In this document: positions 27,426 to 38,139 of the stretch, piece after piece | Layout of the letters: each line of letters starts with the position of its first letter | Numbering within the stretch: position 1 is the first letter of the stretch | Assembly: GCA_964369665.1 (NCBI GenBank) | Contig: CAYJFS010000003.1 | Coordinates: forward strand, 186,001 to 250,000 | Direction of reading: 5' to 3' | Length of the DNA: 64,000 nucleotides | From: Bilophila sp964369665 | GTDB taxonomy: Bacteria > Desulfobacterota > Desulfovibrionia > Desulfovibrionales > Desulfovibrionaceae | The notes under the pieces: generated by a model | The model's database searches: none | What the model was told of the DNA's origin: nothing | The model's input: the letters and a program-made list of their open reading frames with translations, nothing else | Program-made: the position numbers and the translations under genes

Positions 27426-28550
27426 CTATTTCATGCCCATAGCTTGGCCAAGTTTTTTAGCAACTTTTTTAACTTTTTCCATTGGGCTTCCTTCAGCAAT
27501 AGATTGAAACTCTAAAAGTAATTCTTCTTGCCTCTCTGTAAGTTTACTTGGTGTTATAACTGTAAGCTCTACTAAGAGATCACCATATCTTTTTTGACCA
27601 ATATATTGCAAACCTTTCTTAGGAATACGTAAAATTGTACCACTTTGTGTACCAGAAGGAACTTTTAGTTCTAAGGTTTCATCTAGCCCTGGAATAGTCA
27701 ATGTATGGCCAAGTGCTGCCTGAGGAAAAGAAATTTTGGATCTATATAAAAGATCCTGTCCATGCCTCTGATATATAGAACTTTCTTCAACAGTAATAAC
27801 AACATAAAGATCACCTGCAGGACCACCATATAGCCCTGGCTCTCCTTCTTGACGGACCCTTAGACGATTCCCAGTATCAACTCCTGCTGGAACAGAAACC
27901 TTAATATCTCTTGTTTTTTGAACTACCCCTCTCCCTTTACATAAAGGACATGGATGAAGAATAACTGAACCTTCTCCATGACATGTTGGGCAAGAAACTA
28001 TAAATTGAAAAAAGCCTTGTGTATTGCGTACTTGACCAGAACCACCACAGTCTTTACATGTCTCCTTAGAGTGACCTTTAGCAGAACCAGAACCATTACA
28101 TTCTTCACAGGTACAATTTTTTGGAATACTTAAAGGTATTTCTGCCCCATGAACCATTTGTTCAAAAGATATAGTAAGGTTATACCGTAAATCAGCTCCA
28201 GCTGCAGCACGAGAACTACTCTTTTGCCTTCCGCTGTTCATAGTAAAACCAAAAATATCTCCGAAAATATCTCCAAAATGAGAAAAAACATCATCTGCTG
28301 AAGCAAAATCATTGAATCCTGTATTACCTATACCTGCTTCACCAAATTGATCATAACGTGCACGCTTTTCTGAATCACGCAAAATTTCATAAACCTGAGC
28401 AGCTTCTTTAAATTTTTGTTCTGCTTCTGGATTATTTGGATTATGATCAGGATGATATTTTAAAGCTAATTTTCTATATGCTTTCTTTATTTCATCTTGT
28501 GAGGCGCTACGAGATACACCAAGTACTTCATAATAATCTCTTTGAATCAT
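27426..28550 (-). CDS. dnaJ: Chaperone DnaJ
   Basis: 374-residue type I Hsp40. J-domain with YEVLGVSRSAS and HPD in KYHPDHNP; a Gly/Phe region (FGEAGIGNTGF, FGDIFGDIFGF); four zinc-finger repeats (CTCEECNGSG, CKDCGGSG, CPTCHGEG, CPLCKGRG); then the substrate-binding C-terminal domains. It stimulates the DnaK ATPase and delivers substrates. Downstream of rpoZ by 49 bases and closed by a strong terminator. No dnaK or grpE in this window. Confidence 0.97.
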   Translation of the reverse strand: MIQRDYYEVLGVSRSASQDEIKKAYRKLALKYHPDHNPNNPEAEQKFKEAAQVYEILRDSEKRARYDQFGEAGIGNTGFNDFASADDVFSHFGDIFGDIFGFTMNSGRQKSSSRAAAGADLRYNLTISFEQMVHGAEIPLSIPKNCTCEECNGSGSAKGHSKETCKDCGGSGQVRNTQGFFQFIVSCPTCHGEGSVILHPCPLCKGRGVVQKTRDIKVSVPAGVDTGNRLRVRQEGEPGLYGGPAGDLYVVITVEESSIYQRHGQDLLYRSKISFPQAALGHTLTIPGLDETLELKVPSGTQSGTILRIPKKGLQYIGQKRYGDLLVELTVITPSKLTERQEELLLEFQSIAEGSPMEKVKKVAKKLGQAMGMK

Positions 28551-28599
28551 ATTATTACTGTTTTATTTAAATTTATTGTTGAGTATATTAAAAATGTTT

Positions 28600-28800
28600 C
28601 TATGTATAATAACTCACATCTTCAGGTAAAATTTTACCTGCAGCAATTTCTCTTAAAGCAGTTACAATTTCTTTATTACGTGATTGAACCAGTGGTTCAT
28701 AGCCTTCACGATATTGATGTACACGCTTAATAGCCATCTGAACTAACAAAAAACGATTACTTATATGCTGCTGACAATCTTCAACCGTTATACGAGCCAT
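28600..28800 (-). CDS. rpoZ: RNA polymerase omega subunit
   Basis: 66 residues beginning MARITVEDC, the conserved start of omega, with NRFLLVQMAIKRVHQ and NKEIVTALREIAAGKI matching the family's conserved helices. It helps fold and assemble the beta' subunit. It lies 49 bases ahead of dnaJ in the same direction and probably shares its transcript and terminator. The usual neighbours gmk and spoT are absent here. Confidence 0.92.
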   Translation of the reverse strand: MARITVEDCQQHISNRFLLVQMAIKRVHQYREGYEPLVQSRNKEIVTALREIAAGKILPEDVSYYT

Positions 28801-28951
28801 TAAAATTCTCCCTCAAACTCCAATTAATAAACATATTTTTTCTATACTAGAGTTCACATTTAAGTAATGCTGACAACTTACAATGTCAACTACTATCCTG
28901 CCATAGAAAGCTCTATACTTAATCAAAAAACAACATCCAATAAACTTTTTA

Positions 28952-30472
28952 TTATACATATTTCTTTAAAAAATGTATACATGTCCTTACTCCAAAACCT
29001 GTTCCACCTGCTGTACATAGATCATTTTTTTTAGCAATAAAAGCTGGTCCAGCTATATCTAAATGTGCCCATACAACATCAGGCTTTACAAACTGCTTTA
29101 AAAAAATTGCTGCTGTAGAAGCACCTGCTTCTCGACCACCAGCATTTGTAAAATCTGCAGTATCGCTTTTCAATGCTTCAAAATATCGGTCATCCAAGGG
29201 TAATGGCCAAAAAGGCTCATTGACTTTTTCACCAATTTCAAGAATATCTTCTACAAGATTTTGGTTACTTGAAAAAACACCTGCCACATCATCACCAAGT
29301 GCTACAACACATGCACCTGTTAATGTAGCTATATCTATCATAACTGCTGGTGACCATCTATTCTGTGCATAAGTAAGAGTGTCACAAACAACAAGCCTAC
29401 CTTCTGCATCAGTATTAACAATTTCAATAGTTTTACCACTTAATGAAACAACGACATCCCCAGGCTTCACAGATTTACCATCAGGCATATTCTCTGCACA
29501 GGCAAGCAACCCTACTACATGTACTGGTAACTGTAGTTGTCCTAAAGCCTCAAACAATGCAAGGACAGCACCTGCTCCAGACATATCGCATTTCATCTCC
29601 CACATTTTTGAAGCTGGCTTAATGGATAAGCCTCCACTATCAAATGTAATACCTTTACCGACATATACAATTGGAGCTTTATCTTCACATCCAGTGGGAG
29701 CATATTCTAATATTATGAGTCGTGGCTCTTGAACAGAGCCAGAAGCTACAGAAGCAAAAGCTCCCATACCTAAAGAGATAATAGTTTCTCTGTCCAAGGC
29801 TTCATAAGCCATATTATAACGTTGAGCTATAGCATAGGCTTCTTCTGCCATTTTTATTGGAGTCAAATCATTGCCTGGCATATTTGCAACATTACGTGCT
29901 AACGTAACAGCCTTCACAGTAGCTATTCCTTGTTTAACAGCTCTATCGAACGCTTCTGTTGGAGCATCTTCACTACAAAGTAATTTAAAACATTTTGGAT
30001 CTTTCTGTAGATCTTCTTTTCCTGAATCAGATTTCCAATCAACATATCTGTATAACGAAAAACCTACTGCACAGATAATTTCTTCAATAATATATTCTAA
30101 GTTAGCACAAAAACGTAAAAGAGGTTTTACAGGTGTTCCAAAATTTTCTAAACCTAACCCTCTACAATGAACACTTAACTTACCTATAGAGTTCCTTACA
30201 GTTTCTATGACTTTATTTTCTGTAAGTTTTTCACGTTTTCCAAGCCCAATAACAACAGCTCTAGATATGGACATTGAAGGTGGACCATATGCGACAACTA
30301 ATTCACCCTTTTTACCATGAATATCTCTTAATGCTGGAGAAATAGCTAGCCATGGAGCTACTTCTATAAGCTCCGCATAGACATCTTCTAAGACTTCTTC
30401 TTCAAAAATAGGTAATACTACAGCATCTGTAGACCATTTTTTAGCTCCACCTATCTGCACCTCAAAATCCAT
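28952..30472 (-). CDS. pepA: Cytosol (leucyl) aminopeptidase
   Basis: 506-residue M17 family two-metal aminopeptidase. Metal and catalytic residues lie in VGKGITFDSGGLSIKP, MKCDMSGAG and the signature NTDAEGRL. The N-terminal half is the more variable PepA regulatory/hexamer domain. It releases N-terminal residues, especially Leu, in peptide turnover; in E. coli it also binds DNA, which cannot be inferred here. It follows the response regulator gene by 42 bases, so the two may be co-transcribed. Confidence 0.95.
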   Translation of the reverse strand: MDFEVQIGGAKKWSTDAVVLPIFEEEVLEDVYAELIEVAPWLAISPALRDIHGKKGELVVAYGPPSMSISRAVVIGLGKREKLTENKVIETVRNSIGKLSVHCRGLGLENFGTPVKPLLRFCANLEYIIEEIICAVGFSLYRYVDWKSDSGKEDLQKDPKCFKLLCSEDAPTEAFDRAVKQGIATVKAVTLARNVANMPGNDLTPIKMAEEAYAIAQRYNMAYEALDRETIISLGMGAFASVASGSVQEPRLIILEYAPTGCEDKAPIVYVGKGITFDSGGLSIKPASKMWEMKCDMSGAGAVLALFEALGQLQLPVHVVGLLACAENMPDGKSVKPGDVVVSLSGKTIEIVNTDAEGRLVVCDTLTYAQNRWSPAVMIDIATLTGACVVALGDDVAGVFSSNQNLVEDILEIGEKVNEPFWPLPLDDRYFEALKSDTADFTNAGGREAGASTAAIFLKQFVKPDVVWAHLDIAGPAFIAKKNDLCTAGGTGFGVRTCIHFLKKYV

Positions 30473-30514
30473 AAATATAGTACCTCTCTTTCTACTTTTA
30501 GCTCTATAAATAAA

Positions 30515-31909
30515 CTACTCAACAGAATGAATCCCATAGCTTTTTAACTTTCGATGTAGGTAACTTCTTTCTAAGCCAATAATTTCTGCAAGCCGAGAAA
30601 CATTACCTCCACAGCTCTGTAATTTTACTGATAAATATTTTGCCTCAAATAAAGTTTTTGCTTGTTTAAACTCTATATCTTCAGGGATTTGGATAGGGAT
30701 ACCTTCTATTTGTTCAACATAAAAAGTATCTTTAAAAGACTGTGCTTCCCCTAATATTTCTGAAGGGAGTTCATTAACACAAATTTTTTTACCAGCATAG
30801 AGAATAAGCATTCTTTCCGTAAAATTTCTTAACTCTCTTACATTACCTGGCCAACTGTATTTCTTTAAAATATCTATACTTTTTTTTGTAAAAAATGGTG
30901 ATTTATAACCATATTGTTTACAAAGTTGAGCCACAAAGGTTGTGAGTAATAACTCAATATCTGAACCTCTATCTCGTAAAGGAGGTAAGTGTAAAGGTAT
31001 CACCCTTAACCGATAATATAAATCTTTCCGAAACAACCCAGCACCTATGGCTTCTTCAAGGTTCTTATTTGTTGCTGCAATAACACGTACATTTACTTTT
31101 ATTGTACGTGTACTACCTAATCGCTCAAAAGACTGTTCTTGTAAAATACGTAAAATTTTTGCCTGCGTTTTTATACTCATATCAGCTATTTCATCAAGAA
31201 AAAGCGTTCCTTTATGAGCCATTTCAAAACGACCAACCCTAGTAGAATCTGCACCTGTAAAAGCACCTTTTTCATGGCCAAACAGCTCACTTTCTATTAA
31301 TTCTTCTGGAATTGCTGCACAATTAACAGCTACCAAAGGCTCTTGAACACGACTACTACCTGCATGTAAAGCACGTGCTGCAAGCTCTTTACCTGTACCA
31401 TTTTCACCTGTAAGAAGTACCCATGCATCTGTTGGAGCTACACAAAAAAGCATTTTACGAAACTCTAACATTGCTGAAGACTCACCTAGTAACTGACCTG
31501 TTTCTGGCAAAGCTTTACGTAAACGACGATTTTCACGTCGTAGAAGACATGCCTCTATAGCTCTATTAGCAGTAATCAATACTTTTTCTAAAGAAAGAGG
31601 TTTTTCTATAAAGTCATAAGCTCCTTGACGAATTGCTGTTACAGCTGTTTCAATAGTACCATGACCAGAAATCATAATAATAGGTAAGTCTGGATACATT
31701 TTTTGTATTTCTTCTAAAGCTGTCAAACCATCCATTTTTGGTAACCAAATATCAAGAAAAATCAAGTCAGGGTTATTTATTTCTATATACTTAAGTCCTT
31801 CTTCTGCAGAACTTATCCCAAAAACTTCATGACCTTCATCTTCAAAAATACCTTGTAATGAAAAACGAATAGACTCTTCATCATCTATAATAAGAACACG
31901 TGCACCCAT
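30515..31909 (-). CDS. Sigma-54-dependent response regulator (NtrC family)
   Basis: 464 residues. Receiver domain 1-120 with phospho-acceptor Asp53 in FLDIWLPKMDG and conserved Lys in EKPLS. AAA+ domain from about 146 with Walker A GENGTGKE (168-175) and the sigma-54 contact loop GAFTGA (215-220), plus Arg-finger region. C-terminal Fis-type helix-turn-helix (NVSRLAEIIGLERSYLHRKL). It activates sigma-54 promoters on phosphorylation. No histidine kinase is adjacent in this window, so its partner is unlinked. Nearest relatives by layout are NtrX/NtrC; the target regulon is unknown. pepA follows. Confidence 0.93.
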   Translation of the reverse strand: MGARVLIIDDEESIRFSLQGIFEDEGHEVFGISSAEEGLKYIEINNPDLIFLDIWLPKMDGLTALEEIQKMYPDLPIIMISGHGTIETAVTAIRQGAYDFIEKPLSLEKVLITANRAIEACLLRRENRRLRKALPETGQLLGESSAMLEFRKMLFCVAPTDAWVLLTGENGTGKELAARALHAGSSRVQEPLVAVNCAAIPEELIESELFGHEKGAFTGADSTRVGRFEMAHKGTLFLDEIADMSIKTQAKILRILQEQSFERLGSTRTIKVNVRVIAATNKNLEEAIGAGLFRKDLYYRLRVIPLHLPPLRDRGSDIELLLTTFVAQLCKQYGYKSPFFTKKSIDILKKYSWPGNVRELRNFTERMLILYAGKKICVNELPSEILGEAQSFKDTFYVEQIEGIPIQIPEDIEFKQAKTLFEAKYLSVKLQSCGGNVSRLAEIIGLERSYLHRKLKSYGIHSVE

Positions 31910-32135
31910 TTAACCTAATCCTCTTAATAAGCAGACTATTTTATCATTAGTATAATAATTTATCATAATAAAATATTTCCTATCATAGTCACATTTATTG
32001 GTATATTCTTTTCATTAAAATTGTTAATATCTTTTTTATAAAAATTTATTAATTCTTAGATATTCTAATATGTAAGCATCAAAATGTCCTTATGTAATAG
32101 CTCAGTCATCTGAAAAAACCACTCATAAACACTGT

Positions 32136-33947
32136 ATGCAAAAACATTTCTGTTATTTTTCCCTGTCAATAGTCTTTATATTTTTATATGTTCCTATTGT
32201 AACTGCAGCACTATATAATGACACAAACATACCCATAGATAAAAAATCCTTTATCTACAATTGTTCTTTTTCCTCACCAAATGATCCAGAGCTTGCAAAA
32301 GCTATGAATACCTACAGCCAACTTATACAACTAAAAAATCAACCACCTCAAAATAGAATTGGCATTGAACTACGTATCAAAGAAGATATAGCTATAGGTA
32401 AAAAGCTTCTTTCCTCAAAAGGTTATTATAATGGACAAATAGAACAAAGTGTGGACTGGGGAAAAAAACCTATACTTATTCAATTACTCTTTGTACCTAA
32501 TATACAGTATACTGTAGGAAAAACAAATATATATTATGAAGAGCCTCAGCTTCCATCATTACCACAAACGCTTTCTTTTTTTAAGATATACCCAGATTCG
32601 CCTGCTATTGCCAAAGATATTCTCACAGCTGTGGATAGTAGCTTAGACTACCTTCATAATAATGGTTATCCCTTAGCAAAAATCAAAAATACAGAATATC
32701 TTATTGATCATATAATCTATACTATAAATGTCAATGTTTATATACAGCAAGGAAACCTTATGTATATGGGTAAAGTCAATCCACAGGGTGCACCAAATGT
32801 GTCAACTACTTTTCTTAACAAACTTATTCCTTGGGAAATAGGTCGCCTTTGGGATGACACTTATATTTCCATATATGAAAACCGCCTTCAACAAACAGGG
32901 CTTTTTAGTTCTATCACACTTACCCCTAGCAACAAAATAGATAAAGATGATACTACGCCTATTGAACTAGCTGTTAGAGAAGCTCCTTCAAAAACATTAA
33001 GCGCTGGAGTCATCTACTCATCAGATGATGGTCCAGGATTTCGTGGATCCTGGGTACATAGAAATCTCTTTGGTAATGGAGAAAACCTTAATCTTACTGC
33101 ACCTATTAGTAAAAAAAATAAACAACTCTTAGCAATATTCAGAAAACCTGTATTTGGATCACCTAGGCAAACACTTGTTTCTGAAGCAGAACTTAGGGAC
33201 GAAAAAACCACGGCTTATGATCAAAAATTTTTTTCTAGTGCTGTAGGCCTTGAACGTCAACTTAATCGATACTGGTCTGCAACAACAAAACTTTCATTTA
33301 ATATAGGTACATTAAACGATAAAATTTTACCTAAAGAACCATTTTTTTACTTTGGTATCCCTGTAGCTTTCAAAAGGGATACAACAAATGCCCCACTAAA
33401 CCCTACAAAAGGCATAAAGCTTACACTTGCAACAACCCCCTATACAGGGAAATATAGAAAAAAATTTACAACACTACAAACAAGAACAGAATTTAGTACC
33501 TATTTCACACCTATGCAATCAGAAATCCTTACTATAGCTGGGAAAATATCCATAGGTTCACTTCTTGGGAAAGATATTACAAGATATCCTGCCAATCTTC
33601 GCTTTTATTCTGGTGGTGGTGGAACTGTACGAGGCTATGACTACCAATCCATAGGTCCCAAAAATATTCGTGGGAAACCTCTTGGTGGATTATCTTCCTT
33701 GACTGTCAGTTTTGAATTACGTTTCAAATTAACAGATACTATTGGTATAGTGCCTTTTATTGATGGTGGAAATGTTTATGATCAACAGCTACCTAAACTT
33801 AATAAACCTTTATTTTGGGGTCTTGGACTTGGACTTCGCTATTACTCATCTATAGCACCAATTAGAATAGATATAGCTACACCTTTAGAAAACAGAAAAC
33901 ATAATAAAGCACTTCAATTTTATATTAGTATTGGACAGACATTCTAA
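32136..33947 (+). CDS. tamA: TamA-like Omp85 outer membrane protein
   Basis: 603 residues. A signal peptide (about 1-25) leads to POTRA-like domains (about 45-290), with features such as GYPLAKIKN and VNPQGAPNVSTTFLNKLIPW. A 16-strand barrel follows, with the Omp85 signature FYSGGGGTVRGYDYQSIGP and a C-terminal Phe. It is distinguished from BamA by three POTRA-like units and by tamB directly downstream with a one-base stop/start overlap (33947). TamA-TamB function in insertion of outer membrane proteins or in lipid traffic between membranes. Periplasm-facing, outer membrane. Confidence 0.9.
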   Translation: MQKHFCYFSLSIVFIFLYVPIVTAALYNDTNIPIDKKSFIYNCSFSSPNDPELAKAMNTYSQLIQLKNQPPQNRIGIELRIKEDIAIGKKLLSSKGYYNGQIEQSVDWGKKPILIQLLFVPNIQYTVGKTNIYYEEPQLPSLPQTLSFFKIYPDSPAIAKDILTAVDSSLDYLHNNGYPLAKIKNTEYLIDHIIYTINVNVYIQQGNLMYMGKVNPQGAPNVSTTFLNKLIPWEIGRLWDDTYISIYENRLQQTGLFSSITLTPSNKIDKDDTTPIELAVREAPSKTLSAGVIYSSDDGPGFRGSWVHRNLFGNGENLNLTAPISKKNKQLLAIFRKPVFGSPRQTLVSEAELRDEKTTAYDQKFFSSAVGLERQLNRYWSATTKLSFNIGTLNDKILPKEPFFYFGIPVAFKRDTTNAPLNPTKGIKLTLATTPYTGKYRKKFTTLQTRTEFSTYFTPMQSEILTIAGKISIGSLLGKDITRYPANLRFYSGGGGTVRGYDYQSIGPKNIRGKPLGGLSSLTVSFELRFKLTDTIGIVPFIDGGNVYDQQLPKLNKPLFWGLGLGLRYYSSIAPIRIDIATPLENRKHNKALQFYISIGQTF

Positions 33948-36900
33948 TGAAAATTAACAAATTTTCCCATATTTTTTTATATTTATTTACAAGCCTGATA
34001 GTACTTATAATAGTATTATTAGCAACCATTATCCTCCTATTGCGATCACCTCTTGGAAATACATGGATAACAAAAACCATACAGACTTCTTTATACCAAA
34101 AAGGTATAACTCTTCATGTAGACAATATAGAGCTCACCTTTCCTAATAGCCTTACTGTTAAAAATCTCTCTCTTGATGATGAAAAAGGCCCTTGGCTTCA
34201 TGTAGATTATGCCAGTATTCTTGTTAATCCATGGAGTGCTTTTAAAGGCATTCTTACTATTACTTCTCTTGATGTAACAAAGTTGACTCTAACACGTTTA
34301 CCCAGCGCACCTATAGATGAAACAGGATCACAAAGACAATTTATACTACCATCAATTCCATCAAATATACTTCCTTGGTGGCTTAGCTTTTTAAAAATTC
34401 AACAAATTAACATTACTGACACATATTTAGGCCCTGAAATTATAAACGTACCATTAAAATTTTCACTAGTAGGTACTACCTCTCTTACTGGTTGGCAAGG
34501 TCAACTCTCTATAAGCTCTACCTCTTTTTCAAAGATAACTGGAAATATCAATATTATAACAGATCAATCATTACTAAAGGACTACCAAATACCATGGAAA
34601 GCGGCTGTACAAATGGAAAGTACACAGGCTATTGCATTTTCTCCAGACTTACTTAACCAACCACTAACAACCAATATTTTATTATATCCTAAAAACAATG
34701 CTCTTATTCTAGAAAAATTATCCATACAGTCAAAGCCATGGAACTTAGCTATTAACAAACTCTCTCTTACCCCTAAACATATTCATGGAGAAATGAATAT
34801 TACGCATACTGGAACAGTAGCCTCTAAACTACCCATAGAATCAGCAAACCTTTCTATAAAACTCTCTGGGAACCTAAAAAAACCAGTATGTAACATCAAC
34901 TTAACGATTAAAAATAAACAACAAATACTTCAAACAATACTTGTATCAAAACTTCATCTACAAAAAACACAATCACAAATATCTTCTACAGGTGAAATCA
35001 TATTTACAGATATGAATATTCAAAATACGCCAATTACAAGTACAGTCCAAATTGATGCTTTGTTAACACCTAAAATATTTTCTATTCAAGATGCTTCCTG
35101 TAAAGGCCCTCTTATAAATATTGATTTCTCAAGTAATATTAATACAATAGGATCCATTATAGCAGAACTCACAGCAACAGCTCCAAATGTAAATACTATT
35201 GCTGCACTTTTTGCACTTAAAAATCCTCCTTCAGGACAAGCAACTTTTCATCTAAAAATAAATCGCAGCAAAGAAAAGGAAGCAATAACAGGTACTGCAG
35301 ATATTCACCTAAAAAATATGGATTGGGGGACACAAATCCTTCAAGGTCTTTTAAGCTCAGAAGTAACACTAACTAATGACATAAACTACATACAAGAACC
35401 TTCTCAATATATCCAACTCAAAAACATTATTTTAAACTCAAAGAACATACATGGAAATGGAGATGTTGCTTTAAAAGAAGATCAGCTGAATACTGATATT
35501 ACTCTTACTATTGCAAACCTTGAGTCAACAAAACTACCTATTACAGGTACTGTAGATCTTCTTCTTAAAGCACAAGGCACTTTACTTGTACCTGATGTTA
35601 CCCTTATCATATCTTCACCTAAAATTACATACTCGAACTTAATTTTTGATAACCCTAACCTTCATGTAAAAACAACAAACGTACACTCATCCAAAAGTCA
35701 GGGTACAATAAACCTAACTACAGAACAAACATCCCCTTATACATTACAGCTTTCAACAAACTGGGTATGTTCTCCAAATCAAATTACACTAAAGAATATT
35801 TCAGGCACTATCCTAGGAGCTGTTCTTAAAGGTGAAGTAATAGTAAAACATCCTGAGAACCTTTCACAAGGAACTATTACATGTACTATTCATGACTGGA
35901 AAGAGCTCAGTTATGCTTCAAATACAAATATTTCTGGTAATGCCTCTATAAAAACAGTACTTGATTCACAAAATAATCAAAGTATCTCTACTGAATTAAA
36001 ACTAGACTCATTCTCCATAGGAGATTCATTTTCTTTAAAAACTCTTACAAGCAACTTTATAGTAAAAGAACTAACCTTAACACCACAAATAACCTTTCTT
36101 GCTCATATTGGGCCAGGCAAATACACAGACATACCATGGAATAAAGGAAGTCTAGAAATAATAGGCACCTCTGAACAACTAAATTTTAATACAAAAATAC
36201 TAGGAGATAGCATTGTAAATATAAATCTAGACTTTAATACAAAAAAACAAGATATATACCTTCAAACATTTCAAGTTAAAATACCTTCAAAAAATCAAGA
36301 TATTATACTTAATAAACCTGTACATATTACATTTTCACAAGAACATTTTATAATAGAAAATTTAGCATTAGCACTAAAACCTTCAGGCTCTATAAATGCC
36401 AATATCTCTATTTCTCAACAAAACCTCAACATCCTAGCGACACTTAACAACATCTCATTATCTATTCTAAACCCAATACTCAATATACCATTAGAAGGAT
36501 ACATATATGATAGTACTATAAACATCTCAGGAAAAACTCTCCATCCAAAAGGTATACTTAAAATACATGGTGCAAACCTTAAGGTAGCAAATACACATTC
36601 ACTACCAATTGCTTTTACTATTACTGGAAACGTTATTGATACACCCAATACTGCGCTAAAGCTTGATACAATCATAACACATAACCAAAAGAGCCTTCCT
36701 GCAACTATTATAGCCAATATCCCTATAGTATTCACGGAAAACAACATCCCAATAATCTCTAAAAAAAATCCCATTACAGCAAAAATACATTGGAAAGGTA
36801 CAATAGAAGAAATATGGAGTTTTGTTCCTATCGCAGATACAAACATAACAGGACAAGCTTCTTTACTAGCTTCTCTTGAGGGTACACTAGAAAAGCCTAG

Positions 36901-38065
36901 GTACCAATTACAAGTAACCACCACAAACGCTACCTACACAAACTTAACACAAGGTATTTACCTTGAAAACATCACCTCAAACATTAATATTGACCCTAGC
37001 GCTGAATCTCGTATTACACTTACAACATCTAAAAATAACAAAATCCAAACAACTATTACAGGAACTATAGGATCTGAAAAAAAAGACTTCCCTATTGCAA
37101 TAGATGGAACATTTACTAATTTCACTCCGCTCCAACGTAAAGACTTAGATATTACTCTATCAGGAAAAGCACAAATCTCTGGAACAATAGAAAAATCTTT
37201 AATCACCGGGGATATCACTGTTAATCAAGGGAAATTAGACCTTTTAACTATTCCTGGTGGAGATATCCCCACACTTAATGTTATAGACATTCATCAAAAA
37301 GAAAAAATGTCATCCCCCAAAATACAATATCTACCAAATATTAATCTTCATATCCATATCCCCAATCGATTTTTTGTTCGTGGAACAAACCTCGAAAGTG
37401 AATGGTCAGGAACAATTACACTAAAAAATAATCTCTCTAACCCACAAGTTACAGGAAAACTTACCTCTTTAAGAGGTATCTTTACTCTTCTTGGAAGAAA
37501 CTTTGCTTTCACCAATAGCTCTATTATCTTTACAGGTTCCATACCACCTATACCAACTCTTGATATCTCTTTAATGTATAAATCAACAGCACTAACAGCA
37601 GTAGCAAACATCACAGGACTTGCAACAAAACCAAAATTCATACTTTCAAGTACCCCTCCTCTACCTCAAGATGAAATTGTTGCTCAAGTTCTTTTTGGAA
37701 AAAACACACAAAATCTTAGTAAGGTACAGCTAGTGCAACTTGCTACAGAACTTACGCAACTTGCAGGTTTTAACTCAGGAGCAAGCAATATTTTTGATCA
37801 GGCTCGAAAAATAGCTGGTGTTGATGTCCTGCGTATTAATAGTGTCCAAAAAAACAATAATCTTAATGATCAAACAAAGGAAATACCAGTTATTGAAATA
37901 GGGAAAAGGTTAACAGACTCTGTATATTTAGGACTTGAACAAAGCTTAGACTCTGATAGTTCAGGAGCACGAATCGAAATTGAACTTAACCCTAACTTAA
38001 TGCTTGAAGGAAGAACAGGATTACAAAACAATGAAATAGGTATTAACTGGAAAAAAGATTATTAA
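33947..38065 (+). CDS. tamB: TamB translocation and assembly module protein
   Basis: 1372 residues. One N-terminal inner-membrane helix (about 10-33) anchors a very long beta-rich periplasmic body built of repeating strand-turn elements; the C-terminal DUF490/TamB domain is visible (SLRGIFTLLGRNFAFTNSSI, then FTGSIPPIPTLDISL, LPQDEIVAQVLFGK, and the closing GLEQSLDSDSSGARIEIEL). The body forms a hydrophobic groove bridging the inner membrane to TamA. It begins on the last base of the tamA stop, so translation is coupled. Asn/Thr/Ile bias reflects low G+C. Confidence 0.93.
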   Translation: MKINKFSHIFLYLFTSLIVLIIVLLATIILLLRSPLGNTWITKTIQTSLYQKGITLHVDNIELTFPNSLTVKNLSLDDEKGPWLHVDYASILVNPWSAFKGILTITSLDVTKLTLTRLPSAPIDETGSQRQFILPSIPSNILPWWLSFLKIQQINITDTYLGPEIINVPLKFSLVGTTSLTGWQGQLSISSTSFSKITGNINIITDQSLLKDYQIPWKAAVQMESTQAIAFSPDLLNQPLTTNILLYPKNNALILEKLSIQSKPWNLAINKLSLTPKHIHGEMNITHTGTVASKLPIESANLSIKLSGNLKKPVCNINLTIKNKQQILQTILVSKLHLQKTQSQISSTGEIIFTDMNIQNTPITSTVQIDALLTPKIFSIQDASCKGPLINIDFSSNINTIGSIIAELTATAPNVNTIAALFALKNPPSGQATFHLKINRSKEKEAITGTADIHLKNMDWGTQILQGLLSSEVTLTNDINYIQEPSQYIQLKNIILNSKNIHGNGDVALKEDQLNTDITLTIANLESTKLPITGTVDLLLKAQGTLLVPDVTLIISSPKITYSNLIFDNPNLHVKTTNVHSSKSQGTINLTTEQTSPYTLQLSTNWVCSPNQITLKNISGTILGAVLKGEVIVKHPENLSQGTITCTIHDWKELSYASNTNISGNASIKTVLDSQNNQSISTELKLDSFSIGDSFSLKTLTSNFIVKELTLTPQITFLAHIGPGKYTDIPWNKGSLEIIGTSEQLNFNTKILGDSIVNINLDFNTKKQDIYLQTFQVKIPSKNQDIILNKPVHITFSQEHFIIENLALALKPSGSINANISISQQNLNILATLNNISLSILNPILNIPLEGYIYDSTINISGKTLHPKGILKIHGANLKVANTHSLPIAFTITGNVIDTPNTALKLDTIITHNQKSLPATIIANIPIVFTENNIPIISKKNPITAKIHWKGTIEEIWSFVPIADTNITGQASLLASLEGTLEKPRYQLQVTTTNATYTNLTQGIYLENITSNINIDPSAESRITLTTSKNNKIQTTITGTIGSEKKDFPIAIDGTFTNFTPLQRKDLDITLSGKAQISGTIEKSLITGDITVNQGKLDLLTIPGGDIPTLNVIDIHQKEKMSSPKIQYLPNINLHIHIPNRFFVRGTNLESEWSGTITLKNNLSNPQVTGKLTSLRGIFTLLGRNFAFTNSSIIFTGSIPPIPTLDISLMYKSTALTAVANITGLATKPKFILSSTPPLPQDEIVAQVLFGKNTQNLSKVQLVQLATELTQLAGFNSGASNIFDQARKIAGVDVLRINSVQKNNNLNDQTKEIPVIEIGKRLTDSVYLGLEQSLDSDSSGARIEIELNPNLMLEGRTGLQNNEIGINWKKDY

Positions 38066-38139
38066 TACTCATAAGTTATATGTATAAAAAGGCAGAAAAC
38101 TTATTGCTTTCCACCCTTTTACTTATAAACTTTCTACTT

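Noticed and set aside
36415..36924. 169-codon minus-strand frame inside tamB
   Set aside because: Antisense shadow of a real gene with the expected codon pattern on the other strand; no ribosome-binding site.
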